Assembly: GCF_000024065.1 (NCBI RefSeq)
Contig: NC_013174.1
Span: 992,001 to 1,056,000 of the forward strand
DNA from: Jonesia denitrificans DSM 20603
Lineage (GTDB): Bacteria > Actinomycetota > Actinomycetes > Actinomycetales > Cellulomonadaceae
Length of the DNA stretch: 64,000 nt
Direction: 5' to 3'
In this document: one piece after another, positions 45,401-55,579 of the stretch
Position numbering within the stretch: position 1 is the stretch's first letter
Layout: each line of letters starts with the position of its first letter
Notes under the pieces: generated by a model
The model's database searches: none
Told to the model about the DNA's origin: nothing
Seen by the model: the letters and a program-made list of their open reading frames with translations, nothing else
Program-made: the position numbers and the translations under genes

Positions 45401-45969
45401 AGTACAAAGCGTTAGAGGAGCGTCACGTCTTTTTGGCCCAGCAACTCGATGATCTGAAAAAGTCACGAGCTGATCTCTTGACCCTCATCCGCGATATCGA
45501 TGATGAAGTCAAAGCGGTCTTTTTGTCTGCCTACGAGGACACTGCCGCTCATTTCGAGCGGATCTTCCCTCGTCTGTTCCCAGGTGGAACGGGACGGATG
45601 ACCCTGACTGACCCACAAGATCCCTTGGGGACAGGAATTGAGATCGAAGCGCGTCCAGCAGGTAAGAAAGTGACACGAATCTCCCTGTTGTCAGGTGGGG
45701 AGAGGTCCCTGGTTGCGGTGGCATTGCTCGTGGCCATATTCAAAGCCAGGCCAAGTCCTTTTTACGTCATGGACGAGGTGGAAGCCGCGCTGGACGACAT
45801 GAACCTTTCCCGGCTCTTGTTGCTGTTCAAGGAACTACAAGAAGACTCCCAACTCATCGTCATCACGCACCAAAAACGCACCATGGAAATTTCCGATGCA
45901 CTCTATGGGGTCACTATGCACAACGACGGTGTGTCGACTGTCATTAGCCACCGACTGACAGCTTCGTAA
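42451..45969 (+). CDS. smc: Chromosome segregation protein SMC
   Basis: 1172 residues, TTG start directly after the ndk stop, giving MHLKTLTVRGFKSFA as in other SMCs. Walker A is GPNGSGKSN (31-39). Long coiled coils, rich in Q/A/H/T, flank a hinge near residues 495-610 (HDVHGTLVEFL). The C-terminal head has the signature LLSGGERSL (1079-1087) and Walker B FYVMDEVEAALDD. It compacts and separates chromosomes together with ScpAB. It leads to ftsY through one unknown gene, close to the usual smc-ftsY pair. Confidence 0.96.
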   Translation: MHLKTLTVRGFKSFASATRFDFEPGITCVVGPNGSGKSNVVDALAWVMGEQGAKTLRGGKMEDVIFAGTSARPALGRAEVSLTIDNSDGRLPIEFSEVTITRTLFRQGGSEYAINGAPVRLLDIQELLSDTGLGREMHVIVGQGQLDTVLRATPTERRGFIEEAAGVLKHRRRKEKALRKLDSMQGNLLRLADLLAELSRQLGPLARQAQAAQRAAILQAIDRDTNQRLLADDLTTASALLKDRQQVLTQAREQRDDINRQLDVVRSNLAHQEKAAADASPRRSALSQAVITLSRNHERLKSLIHVAEERLRHLGDTHTTPPITTTHTTEAAARHVRTAITQLDAQLTEQRDKLARITATRTALTERLNKAERAHNDQVAAHRHYEKKRDQLTADLAAHRALMDNIADDLATAQQSATEALAALNKLSEPTDLPPAPDTPPDQLNQARAMERTWAARSAELARELATATSNLSAAQARVDILTAQLRDVPTHLSDHHDVHGTLVEFLDPTAAHAPQMMVVLGSLLDALVVATEKGAYELAQADDNGQLHLIHLPPVTESSSTLATSPHLSEHIPGLISAPDPQLRAQLTLFLHQWLADTVHVPHLEDARAWVKAHPTDTAVTDQCDVVRSHHINTRRQGSAHALVKEERDRHHHDVATWNARCEELTREHNAAVQRHQAAIEQVRVAEEQWSNERSQYSDLRAQHAHASAQREGARVAHQRATSHVTSLMAKHTAAHTRVTELTTLLNEHLATEPEQPAAQSSKEREALNGELRTVYDHETEAKVHLRALQEQRTAQQGKLASLTAAIDRERRAIEVAQQLADQRARQRQATSEVAEQAHALVIHVERSERDAREQLALLEDAYLAANEHISGLRNKERSLSERHDEAKDHLHTIDLEVSALHAEHTRLIDRAMAEFGFDAEQLIDQYGPHQYTPNYREALKKGGDSVLEMTQPFDRAGVEAARESARKKLSTMGKINPLALEEYKALEERHVFLAQQLDDLKKSRADLLTLIRDIDDEVKAVFLSAYEDTAAHFERIFPRLFPGGTGRMTLTDPQDPLGTGIEIEARPAGKKVTRISLLSGGERSLVAVALLVAIFKARPSPFYVMDEVEAALDDMNLSRLLLLFKELQEDSQLIVITHQKRTMEISDALYGVTMHNDGVSTVISHRLTAS

Positions 45970-46032
45970 GGCTCCACAAATTCATCACATGTTTGGTGTT
46001 GAGGCGCGAAAATCCGTGCTAGAACTGAGAAT

Positions 46033-46548
46033 ATGACGTCAGTTTTTTTGTGGTTCTGTGGTGCTTTTCTCCTCGCCGTTGCGGTACTCATCGTGGCCGG
46101 GCATGTCACGGCCACGGGCAATGACACTGACTCACCGTATCCTCGCCGTGGTCGCACACAATGGACACAATTGTGGCGCGATGCCTGGCGCGGACTGCGC
46201 GGAAGTGGTCTGCGCCTCTTTGCCTGGGTTATCACCGTCGCAGCCATCCTGCGCATCGTTGACTCAGAGCGTGTCCGTGAAGCGCGACGCAAAGTCGCAG
46301 TCTTTGACGCCCAACAACGTCTCACCGAAGTGAACCCTGGGGCGGAGGACCAACCATCCCTTGGTTCCATCAACGAAGCCGTGGGGGAACTCACATGGGA
46401 TGAATTCGTGGCTGCAACACACGCAGTGGACAACGAACAAGACACAGCAGTCTTGCTCGCCCAGCGAGTCGAGGACCTCCTCGAAAACGTTGCGGACACA
46501 GTCAGCGCGGTCCGACACTCACGAGAGCGGGCATCATCCTCCGAGTAG
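46033..46548 (+). CDS. Conserved-position hypothetical membrane protein between smc and ftsY
   Basis: 171 residues, ATG start with GAGAA close upstream. One N-terminal membrane segment (residues 3-25) and a possible second at about 61-75 (LFAWVITVAAILRIV) are separated by a basic Trp-rich stretch (RTQWTQLWRDAWRGLRGSGL). The rest is acidic and helical. It is co-directional with smc and ftsY and ends 25 bases before ftsY, so likely co-transcribed. I recognise no family. Confidence 0.7.
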   Translation: MTSVFLWFCGAFLLAVAVLIVAGHVTATGNDTDSPYPRRGRTQWTQLWRDAWRGLRGSGLRLFAWVITVAAILRIVDSERVREARRKVAVFDAQQRLTEVNPGAEDQPSLGSINEAVGELTWDEFVAATHAVDNEQDTAVLLAQRVEDLLENVADTVSAVRHSRERASSSE

Positions 46549-46573
46549 TCAGTGAATCTGTCACACTAATGAG

Positions 46574-47749
46574 GTGACAGATCTCCTCGCCTATCTCGTA
46601 CCCACACTTGTTGTCCTTGGCGGCCTTGGCTATGCAGGCTTCGCGCATAAACGCCGCTCCTCCAGCAGCTCCGCAACGGACGCCCCGGCCACCACTGACA
46701 CCACCGATGAGCGAACAGGCCGTGACAGCGCACGCCAGCAAGGCGCATCGACAGATGACGATGGAACCGAACAAGCGGTTGACCAGAACCAAAAATCACC
46801 GCTCGCACCAGTACACGGGCGGATGGCCCGGCTCCGACACCGTCTTGCCTCGTCTGGGTCTCCCTTGGGACAACGACTCCTGGTCATGCTGTCACAGGAC
46901 CACATCGCCGACAGCGACTGGGATGACATCGAAGACCTCCTGCTCATGGCAGACCTTGGTGTAGGACCAGCAACAGAGCTTATTGACGCCCTACGGACAC
47001 GGGTTCGCGTGGAAGCAATCAAAGATCCAGTTGCCCTGCGGGCTCTCGTCCGTGAAGAACTCCTCACGTTAGTGGACCCCACACTGGACCGCTCACTTCA
47101 CCTCGACACTTCAGTGAGCACACCCCCGCACGCTCCAGCCGTCATTGTCGTTGTCGGAGTCAACGGCACCGGGAAAACCACAACAATTGGGAAACTCACC
47201 CGCGTCCTTGTCGCGGAAGGCAAAGACGTGCTCTTGGGGGCCGCTGATACTTTCCGTGCCGCAGCAGCCGACCAACTACAAACCTGGGGTGAACAAGTAG
47301 GAGTGCGCACAGTTCGTGCAGACCGTGACGGAGCAGACCCAGCTTCCGTTGCGTTTGACGCAGTGCGGCAAGGGCGCACAAACAGTGTTGATGTTGTCGT
47401 TGTGGACACGGCAGGACGCCTGCAAAACAAAACAGGACTCATGGATGAGCTGTCAAAGATCACTCGAGTTATCACCCGTGAAGCGCCCATCAGTGAAGTC
47501 CTCCTTGTCTTAGACGCCACAACCGGTCAGAACGGGATGAACCAAGCCCGCGTCTTTTCTGAAGTCGCTGGGGTCACCGGGATTGTGCTGACAAAACTCG
47601 ATGGCACTGCCCGAGGCGGCATTGTCGTTGCCGTCCAACGAGAACTTGGTGTCCCCGTCAAACTCGTAGGTCTCGGCGAAGGCCCCGATGACCTTGCTCC
47701 ATTTGACCCTGAAGAGTTCGTCGATGGTCTGCTCGGCACATCCCAGTAG
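46574..47749 (+). CDS. ftsY: Signal recognition particle receptor FtsY
   Basis: 391 residues, GTG start. An N-terminal membrane segment (residues 5-24) anchors the protein, as in actinobacterial FtsY. An acidic, low-complexity linker (30-75) follows. The N domain starts near 85. G1 is GVNGTGKTTTIGKL (from 195), G3 is DTAGRL, G4 is TKLDGTARGG, and the closing GLGEGPDDLAPFDPEEFV is typical. It receives SRP-bound ribosomes at the membrane. Ffh, its partner, is encoded at 51.4 kb. Confidence 0.96.
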   Translation: MTDLLAYLVPTLVVLGGLGYAGFAHKRRSSSSSATDAPATTDTTDERTGRDSARQQGASTDDDGTEQAVDQNQKSPLAPVHGRMARLRHRLASSGSPLGQRLLVMLSQDHIADSDWDDIEDLLLMADLGVGPATELIDALRTRVRVEAIKDPVALRALVREELLTLVDPTLDRSLHLDTSVSTPPHAPAVIVVVGVNGTGKTTTIGKLTRVLVAEGKDVLLGAADTFRAAAADQLQTWGEQVGVRTVRADRDGADPASVAFDAVRQGRTNSVDVVVVDTAGRLQNKTGLMDELSKITRVITREAPISEVLLVLDATTGQNGMNQARVFSEVAGVTGIVLTKLDGTARGGIVVAVQRELGVPVKLVGLGEGPDDLAPFDPEEFVDGLLGTSQ

Positions 47750-47811
47750 AACTGGTACAACCGAACCACAACCGTGATCTGAAACACAGTGTTTACACCT
47801 TTGTGGTGACC

Positions 47812-47849
47812 GTGACGTGAACGAAACGCAACACTGACGCCCCCGAAAC
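47812..47849 (+). promoter_or_regulatory. GlnR-binding box upstream of amtB-glnK
   Basis: GTGAC (47812), six bases, GAAAC (47823), six bases, CTGAC (47834), six bases, GAAAC (47845). This fits the actinobacterial GlnR consensus gTnAC-n6-GaAAC-n6-GtnAC-n6-GAAAC with one mismatch, 60 bases before the amtB start. GlnR activates ammonium uptake under nitrogen limitation. Confidence 0.82.
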
Positions 47850-47908
47850 CCGCCTCCCGCACAGTTAAACCAGGTCAGCCGCCCGGCTGACAAGGGAGGT
47901 GACACCAC

Positions 47909-49518
<1,610 letters not shown>

Positions 49519-49530
49519 CCCCACCCACAG

Positions 49531-49558
49531 GGCGCGGACCGGCACACCGGTCCGCGCC
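49531..49558 (+). terminator. Hairpin after glnK
   Basis: Perfect 12-bp stem (GGCGCGGACCGG / CCGGTCCGCGCC) with a CACA loop, 12 bases after the glnK stop. No U tract, so it may only lower glnD expression. Confidence 0.65.
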
Positions 49559-49593
49559 CCAGCACGTTTGCGCACTATCACACAGGGGGACCC

Positions 49594-51309
49594 ATGACAC
49601 TTCTCAATCTCCGCGACACGCTCGCACAAATAGCCCGCGAAGAAGCATCGGGAAGTACACGCAGAGCACGCATCACCGCGACAGTCACCAAAGAACTCAC
49701 CCACATCTGGGACAACGCCCTCAGCTCAAACCCCGACACCAACCCAGAGGGCATCGCACTGGTCGCCGTAGGGTCACTAGGCCGCGGAGACATGGGGCCG
49801 ATGAGCGACCTCGACCTCCTCGTCGTCTACGACCCACAACGCACTACAGCAGATGCCGCACAAACCATCGCCCCACACGTGTGGTACCCGTTATGGGATG
49901 CCGGACTCGACCTCGACCACTCTGTCCGCTCCTTAGCTCAATGTCGACAAGTTGCCTCACACGACATTGCTGCAGCCGTCGGAATGCTCACCATGACCTG
50001 GATCGCGGGTGACAAACACATCGCACATGACGCATCGTCAGCAATCCTCACCGACTGGCGGCACGCCGCCCGCACCCGACTTGCCAGCCTTCGCACCTCC
50101 ATTCACCATCGACACGAACAATTCGGAGACGTCGCATACAGCCTCGACCCTCACATCAAAGAAGGCCGTGGAGGCCTGCGCGATGCCCAAGTCCTTGACG
50201 CCATCGCAGCATCCTGGCTCACTGACCGATCACACGGCGAACTCGATGACGCGATCGAATGGATCCACGACGTCAGAGACGCCATCCACCTCGTGACCGC
50301 CCGACACGCCAACACCCTCCTCGCCGTCGACCGTGCAGACGTCGCTGCGCACCTCGGCTACGACGACCCGGACGATCTCGTCCGAGATCTTGCCCACGCA
50401 GCACGACGCATCGCCTTCGAACTTGACGTAACAATACGCCGTGCCATCGCTGTTCTCACCGGAGGAAGCGGCATCCAGCGCACCCTACTCATCCGTGGCA
50501 AACGCAGCGCACCACGCCTCCGCTATGTCGCTCCATCCGTTGTCGAACTGGCTGGAGAACTGGTGCTGCCACCCCCACCACCAGGGGGATACGACCCCCT
50601 CGTTTCCCTCCACCTTGCTGTTGCATCCGCCCGCACGGGACTCCCTATTTCCGGGTCAGTTGTCCCCAGCCTCAGCGCCATGCCGCCCCTCACCTTCCCG
50701 TGGTCAGCTCCCGCCCGCTCCCTCTTTGACCAACTCTTAGCCAGTGGGCCAGCGCTCGCGGACATCTGGGAGGTGTTTGACATTGCCGGGGTGACGTCAG
50801 GGTGGATTCCTGAGTGGGACGCTCTTCGACACCGACCGCAACGTGCTCCGATCCATCGACACACACTGGATCGGCACCTTATTGAGACGGTGATGCGGGT
50901 TCGACCGTGGCGTTCCCAGGTTGCCCGCAGTGAGTCGCTTTTTCTTGCCGCCCTGTTGCATGACATCGGTAAACCGGCTGGTGGGGTTGATCACGCAGCA
51001 TATGGCGCGGAGATGGTTGGGCCCATCGTGGAACGGATGGGATATTCGCCGACTGTGGTAGCCGATGTGCGGTGTGTGGTGGCCCACCATCTGACGTTGG
51101 CTCAGTGGGCAACAACTCGCGATGTGGAGGACCCTGCAGTGGCCGGAGAGCTTGCTGATGCGCTGGAGGGAAACGTGGACCGACTCGTGATGCTTCGAGG
51201 TGTCACTGAGGCCGATGGGTCCTCGTTGGGGGAGGCTGGGTGGGCATCGTGGCGTGCTCGTCTCGTTGATGATCTGTTCCAGGCGACACTGCGCGTGATG
51301 AATCAATGA
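49594..51309 (+). CDS. glnD: [Protein-PII] nucleotidyltransferase GlnD, lacking ACT domains
   Basis: 571 residues, ATG start with AGGGGGA upstream. The nucleotidyltransferase motif GSLGRGDMGPMSDLDL is at residues 60-75, then LDPHIKEGRGGLRDAQ. The HD hydrolase motif is HDIGK at 456-460. GlnD proteins are usually about 800-890 residues and end in two ACT domains that bind glutamine. This protein stops soon after the HD domain, at the end of its C-terminal helix. No ACT-like coding is seen in the 133 bases before ffh. It probably still modifies GlnK but may not sense glutamine directly (inference). Confidence 0.92.
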   Translation: MTLLNLRDTLAQIAREEASGSTRRARITATVTKELTHIWDNALSSNPDTNPEGIALVAVGSLGRGDMGPMSDLDLLVVYDPQRTTADAAQTIAPHVWYPLWDAGLDLDHSVRSLAQCRQVASHDIAAAVGMLTMTWIAGDKHIAHDASSAILTDWRHAARTRLASLRTSIHHRHEQFGDVAYSLDPHIKEGRGGLRDAQVLDAIAASWLTDRSHGELDDAIEWIHDVRDAIHLVTARHANTLLAVDRADVAAHLGYDDPDDLVRDLAHAARRIAFELDVTIRRAIAVLTGGSGIQRTLLIRGKRSAPRLRYVAPSVVELAGELVLPPPPPGGYDPLVSLHLAVASARTGLPISGSVVPSLSAMPPLTFPWSAPARSLFDQLLASGPALADIWEVFDIAGVTSGWIPEWDALRHRPQRAPIHRHTLDRHLIETVMRVRPWRSQVARSESLFLAALLHDIGKPAGGVDHAAYGAEMVGPIVERMGYSPTVVADVRCVVAHHLTLAQWATTRDVEDPAVAGELADALEGNVDRLVMLRGVTEADGSSLGEAGWASWRARLVDDLFQATLRVMNQ

Positions 51310-51442
51310 GGTTGTGGGTCTTTGTGCACTGCTGTGGTGAAGGTGTGATGGGGTGCGGTGATGGTGGTTGCTGTGTCTGCGGGGCTTGGCGGGTAGGCTA
51401 GTGCTTTGACACTGTCATTATTTTGCGAATCAAGGGAAGCAC

Positions 51443-53020
51443 GTGTTTGCATCGCTGTCTGATCGGCTGACATCAACTTTTAAGAACCTGCGGAGCAAAG
51501 GACGCCTCAGTGAGGCGGATATCGATGCTACGATCCGCGAGATTCGTCGTGCTCTGCTGGATGCGGATGTCGCGGTGAGTGTGGTTCGTGACTTTACCGG
51601 GGCAGTGCGTGAACGTGCGTTGTCCGCTGAGGTCTCGGGGGCTCTTAACCCTGCCCAACAGGTTGTGAAGATTGTTCACGATGAGCTGGTGACGGTCCTT
51701 GGAGGGACTGCTCGTCCTCTTCAGCGCGCCAAAACTGGCCCCACAGTCATCATGTTGGCTGGGTTGCAGGGGGCAGGTAAGACGACGCTTGCTGGCAAGC
51801 TGGCCGTGCACTTGCGCGAGCAGGGCCACACGCCGATGCTGATTGCGGCTGACCTGCAGCGTCCGAACGCCGTGCAACAGCTGAAAATTGTGGGCGAGCG
51901 AGCCGGTGTGCCCGTGTATGCGCCACACCCCGGCAACCAAGGGGAGGGGGCTACGCCTGGGTTGTCGGCTGGTGACCCGGTGGCAATTGCCCGTGCTGGG
52001 TACGAGACCGCAAAAGCGCGTCAGCATGACACGGTCATTGTCGACACGGCTGGTCGTCTTGGTGTTGATGCGGAGCTCATGGAGCAGGCCGCTGATATTC
52101 GTGACGCAGTCTCACCGCACGAAATTCTTTTTGTCATCGATGCGATGATCGGCCAAGACGCAGTGGCTACTGCTCGTGCGTTCGCTGATGGAGTGGGCTT
52201 CACTGGTGTGGTCCTGTCCAAGCTTGATGGTGACGCCCGTGGTGGTGCGGCATTGTCGGTTGCTAAGGTCACCGGTCAACCGATTTTGTTTGCCTCAACT
52301 GGTGAGAACCTCACTGATTTTGAGGTCTTTCACCCTGATCGTATGGCTAACCGTATCCTTGATATGGGTGACGTTCTGACTCTCATTGAGCAGGCAGAAA
52401 AGGTCTTCGATCAGCAAGAAGCTGAGCGAATGGCGCAGAAAGTCGCTGACGGTCAGGATTTTACGCTCGCGGATTTCTTGTCTCAGATGCAGCAGCTCAA
52501 GAACATGGGCTCGATGAAGAAAATGTTGGGCATGCTGCCGGGGATGGGGCAGATGCGCGAAGCGCTCGACAACTTTGACGAGCGTGAAGTGAACCGTATT
52601 GAGGCGATCATTCAGTCAATGACACCTGCAGAACGGGACAACCCGAAAGTCATCAATGGGTCCAGGCGCGCGCGTATTGCTCGCGGTTCAGGGACCACTG
52701 TCCAGGAAATTAACCAGTTGCTGCAGCGGTTTGAGGCAGCTCAAAAAATGATGAAGCAGATGGCCAAGGCTGGTCCTGGTGTTGGTGGTGGTATGCCAAC
52801 GATGGGGAAGATGCCTGGCGTGGGCAAGCGTGCGGGGGCTCGTCAACCGAAGAAGGACAAGAAACTCACCCCACAACAGCGTGCTGCGGCCGCCCGGAAG
52901 GCAGCTCGTGACAAGCAGCAAGGGAACAGTTCTGGAGGGGCATCGTTCGGTGTGCGCAAGGACATTGACGCCTCATCAGTGGAATTGCCGTCAGGGTTCG
53001 ACAAGTTTTTAGGCCGGTAA
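51443..53020 (+). CDS. ffh: Signal recognition particle protein Ffh (SRP54)
   Basis: 525 residues, GTG start (MFASLSDRLTSTFKNL, the N-domain opening). G1 is GLQGAGKTTLAGKL (107-120), G3 is DTAGRL, and G4 is SKLDGDARGG. The methionine-rich M domain starts near residue 330 with the fingerloop MGSMKKMLGMLPGMGQM and the RNA-binding GSGTTVQEINQLL. A basic C-terminal tail (from 450) is typical of actinobacteria. It binds signal sequences as they leave the ribosome and docks on FtsY. Confidence 0.97.
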   Translation: MFASLSDRLTSTFKNLRSKGRLSEADIDATIREIRRALLDADVAVSVVRDFTGAVRERALSAEVSGALNPAQQVVKIVHDELVTVLGGTARPLQRAKTGPTVIMLAGLQGAGKTTLAGKLAVHLREQGHTPMLIAADLQRPNAVQQLKIVGERAGVPVYAPHPGNQGEGATPGLSAGDPVAIARAGYETAKARQHDTVIVDTAGRLGVDAELMEQAADIRDAVSPHEILFVIDAMIGQDAVATARAFADGVGFTGVVLSKLDGDARGGAALSVAKVTGQPILFASTGENLTDFEVFHPDRMANRILDMGDVLTLIEQAEKVFDQQEAERMAQKVADGQDFTLADFLSQMQQLKNMGSMKKMLGMLPGMGQMREALDNFDEREVNRIEAIIQSMTPAERDNPKVINGSRRARIARGSGTTVQEINQLLQRFEAAQKMMKQMAKAGPGVGGGMPTMGKMPGVGKRAGARQPKKDKKLTPQQRAAAARKAARDKQQGNSSGGASFGVRKDIDASSVELPSGFDKFLGR

Positions 53021-53021
53021 C

Positions 53022-54098
53022 GTGTCTGTGGCGTGCGTGGAACTCAACGGTTCCATTGTCCTAAACAATGGAACAACAGTGACGCGCGCCTGGTTAACAG
53101 ACGAACTCACCACCGGTGCACCAGCGGGGAACCCAACACAGACATTGACAGGGTTCTTTTTCCCGGGCCTTGTCGATGCACACTGCCATATAGGGCTTGA
53201 TGCACAGGGGGCAACCAGCGATCACGCTGCCAGGCAGCAAGCTCATGCGACCTGGCACAGTGGGGTAACTCTCGTGCGGGACGCAGGCTCGCCACGGGAC
53301 ACCAGGTTCCTTGATGGTGAGCCAAACACGCCGTCGATTATCCGTGCCGGGCGCCATATTGCCCGGCCCCGGCGATATATCCGTCATTTCGCGTGGGAAC
53401 TCGATGATCCTCAGCAGTTACCTGCAGCAATCGAGGCCCAAGCGAAGGCGGGTGATGGGTGGGTCAAAATCGTGGCGGATTGGATTGATCGCTCCACCGG
53501 ACAACTCGCTCCATTGTGGACACGGCGGCAGTTAGTGGAGGGGATAGCGCGAGCACATGACCTCGGTGCTCGAGTCACCGCACACACTTTTTCTACCGCA
53601 GCGTTGGACGATCTCTTTGATGCAGGTATTGATGGCATCGAACATGGCACAGGGATGACAGCGGACCATATGGCGCGCGCAGCGGATGCTGCTGTTCCTG
53701 TCACTCCCACGCTGCTTCAGGTGGGGCGCTTTTCTCAGATTGCGGATCAAGGCCACCGGTACCCCTTGTTTGCCCGGCAGATGCGCGCCATGGGTGAGCG
53801 CCGCTATGACCATGTGGCACACATGGTCGAGGCGGGCGTGAAACTGCTGGTTGGCACAGATGCAGGTGGAACTATTGAGCACGGGCGCATCGCTGATGAA
53901 TGTGCCGAGCTGGTTGCTGCGGGTGTGCCCGCCCCTCGGGTCATGGACGCAGCGACTTGGCAGGCGAGAGCGTTCCTCGCGGCAGCACCGCGGGCTGCGA
54001 GGTTACCTGCTGCGGTGGTGGGGTACGAGAACGATCCGCGCCGTGATATCACTGAGCTCCACCGCCCACGTCACATTGTCGCACCGTGGCGTGGGTGA
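53022..54098 (+). CDS. Amidohydrolase family protein
   Basis: 358 residues, GTG start one base after the ffh stop. Metal-site motifs of the amidohydrolase superfamily are in order: GLVDAHCHIG (His-x-His at about 52-54), WVKIVADW (candidate Lys, near 147), RVTAHTFS, IEHGTGM and LLVGTDAGGT. It resembles imidazolonepropionase- or prolidase-like members, but the substrate is unknown. A gene of this type between ffh and rpsP is a recurring arrangement in actinobacteria, which points to a housekeeping hydrolase. Confidence 0.87.
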   Translation: MSVACVELNGSIVLNNGTTVTRAWLTDELTTGAPAGNPTQTLTGFFFPGLVDAHCHIGLDAQGATSDHAARQQAHATWHSGVTLVRDAGSPRDTRFLDGEPNTPSIIRAGRHIARPRRYIRHFAWELDDPQQLPAAIEAQAKAGDGWVKIVADWIDRSTGQLAPLWTRRQLVEGIARAHDLGARVTAHTFSTAALDDLFDAGIDGIEHGTGMTADHMARAADAAVPVTPTLLQVGRFSQIADQGHRYPLFARQMRAMGERRYDHVAHMVEAGVKLLVGTDAGGTIEHGRIADECAELVAAGVPAPRVMDAATWQARAFLAAAPRAARLPAAVVGYENDPRRDITELHRPRHIVAPWRG

Positions 54099-54158
54099 CT
54101 GTTGGTGTGTCGTGTGACGCATTCATCCATCCGGCATGTAGATCAGGAGAGATGTCTC

Positions 54159-54167
54159 TGGCATAAT
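54159..54167 (+). promoter_or_regulatory. Possible extended -10 of the rpsP operon
   Basis: TGGCATAAT about 127 bases before rpsP. No matching -35 at the usual spacing; support is weak. Confidence 0.3.
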
Positions 54168-54293
54168 CAATGCCTGTACTCGACTTCTTTGGCCCCTCTC
54201 ACCAAAGTCAGTTGTGTCCGGGTGGCGTCACCTCGACTGTCCCCACGCTCGACGAGACCCACCACTCCATCCGAAACAGGAGAAACCACTCAA

Positions 54294-54704
54294 GTGGCAG
54301 TCAAGATCCGTCTTATGCGCATGGGTAAGATCCGTGCACCGCACTACCGTGTCGTTGTGGCAGACTCACGCAGCCGTCGTGATGGTCGCCCCATCGAAGA
54401 GATCGGGAAGTACCACCCCACGCAGAACCCGTCATTCATTGAGATCGACTCAGAGCGTGCGCAGCACTGGCTCTCCGTGGGTGCACAGCCCACTGACCAG
54501 GTGCTCAACCTGCTCAAGATCACAGGTGACTGGCAGAAGTTCAAGGGCCTTCCTGGGGCAGAGGGTCGCCTGAAGACCAAAGACGCAAAAGCTGATCCAG
54601 CTGCTGCGATCTCCAAGGTCAACGACGACGCTGAAAAGGCAAAGGCTAAAGCAGCGCAGTCGGCACCAGCTGACACCGCGAGCGATGCTTCGGAAGAGGC
54701 CTGA
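54294..54704 (+). CDS. rpsP: 30S ribosomal protein S16
   Basis: 136 residues from the GTG at 54294, with AGGAG 11 bases upstream; it begins [31 protein letters not shown] in two adjoining motifs ([31 protein letters not shown]) that define S16. The longer frame to 54102 is leader sequence. After the S16 core (about 85 residues) comes an actinobacterial tail rich in Ala, Lys and Asp. The stop overlaps the khpA start by one base. Confidence 0.97.
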   Translation: MAVKIRLMRMGKIRAPHYRVVVADSRSRRDGRPIEEIGKYHPTQNPSFIEIDSERAQHWLSVGAQPTDQVLNLLKITGDWQKFKGLPGAEGRLKTKDAKADPAAAISKVNDDAEKAKAKAAQSAPADTASDASEEA

Positions 54705-54943
54705 TGCTTCCCGACGCACTCGAACACCTCGTGCGGGGAATCGTTGACCACCCCGATGACGTCACGGTGCGAACAAAGCGTTTGCGTCGCGGTGAACTTC
54801 TTGAAGTACGCGTGCACCCAGAAGACCTCGGTCGAGTAATCGGTCGTTCTGGTCGTACTGCGCGCGCGTTACGCACCGTTATTGGTGCGCTTGCCGGTGA
54901 TGACACGGTCCGTGTCGACGTCGTTGACGTCGATCGTCGGTGA
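54704..54943 (+). CDS. khpA: KH-domain RNA-binding protein KhpA (YlqC family)
   Basis: 79 residues, ATG overlapping the rpsP stop. It is a single KH domain: LEVRVHPEDLGRVIGRSGRT contains the GxxG loop (IGRSGR). LEHLVRGIVDHPDDV is the usual N terminus. KhpA pairs with KhpB/Jag in other bacteria and binds RNA. It sits between rpsP and rimM, the conserved place. Confidence 0.94.
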   Translation: MLPDALEHLVRGIVDHPDDVTVRTKRLRRGELLEVRVHPEDLGRVIGRSGRTARALRTVIGALAGDDTVRVDVVDVDRR

Positions 54944-54965
54944 CCTTTAGCGCGAACGAACGAGT

Positions 54966-54995
54966 GAGGCTCGGCCACTATTGTGGCCGGGCCTC
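54966..54995 (+). terminator. Hairpin between khpA and rimM
   Basis: GAGGCTCGGCCAC and GTGGCCGGGCCTC pair with one central mismatch around a TATT loop. No U tract; probably an attenuating hairpin inside the operon. Confidence 0.45.
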
Positions 54996-55024
54996 GTCAT
55001 GTTAAGTGGACAAGGAACTCAGGG

Positions 55025-55579
55025 ATGCAACTGAAAATTGGAACAATTGGTAAGGCGCATGGCTTGCATGGTGAAGTGTCGGTGATTGTCACAACTGATG
55101 TTCCCCAAGAGCGCTTTGTGCCTGGCCACAAGATCGCCACACAACCAGCAGATCGTGGCCCGCTCACTGTGACACGGCAGCGTGCCCACCAAGATCGCTG
55201 GTATGTCACTTTTGAGGAAATCCCTGACCGTACCGTTGCAGAGAGCTACCGTGGTGTTGAGTTGGTGATCGAGGTTGATCACTCCGATGAAGACGACGCT
55301 TGGTACCCGCACGAGTTAGAAGGGCTGGAGGTTCGACGTCTCTCCGGTGCGCGAGTGGGACGTGTGGCAGGGCTTGAGCCTCTCCCTGCTCAAGATGCAT
55401 TGATTATTGATGAAGATGGTGGCGAACGCGTTTACCTACCGTTTTTGAAGATTTTTGTCCCAACAGTTGATGTTGCCGGCGGCTATGTGGTGATTGATCC
55501 TCCTGGTGGGTTGCTTACCGAGGATCGTGACCAGTTGGTTGTTGTCCGCGATGATGATGGTGAGCAGTTGTCGTCATGA
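55025..55579 (+). CDS. rimM: Ribosome maturation factor RimM
   Basis: 184 residues from the ATG at 55025, with AAGGAA seven bases upstream. [18 protein letters not shown] is the RimM N terminus. [13 protein letters not shown] marks the switch to the PRC-barrel domain (from about residue 95), and [20 protein letters not shown] is near the end. It binds S19 and helps 30S head assembly. The stop overlaps trmD by four bases. Confidence 0.95.
   Translation: MQLKIGTIGKAHGLHGEVSVIVTTDVPQERFVPGHKIATQPADRGPLTVTRQRAHQDRWYVTFEEIPDRTVAESYRGVELVIEVDHSDEDDAWYPHELEGLEVRRLSGARVGRVAGLEPLPAQDALIIDEDGGERVYLPFLKIFVPTVDVAGGYVVIDPPGGLLTEDRDQLVVVRDDDGEQLSS

Noticed and set aside
51310-51442. Possible remains of GlnD ACT domains after the stop
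   Set aside because: The gap is too short and no frame encodes ACT-like sequence.
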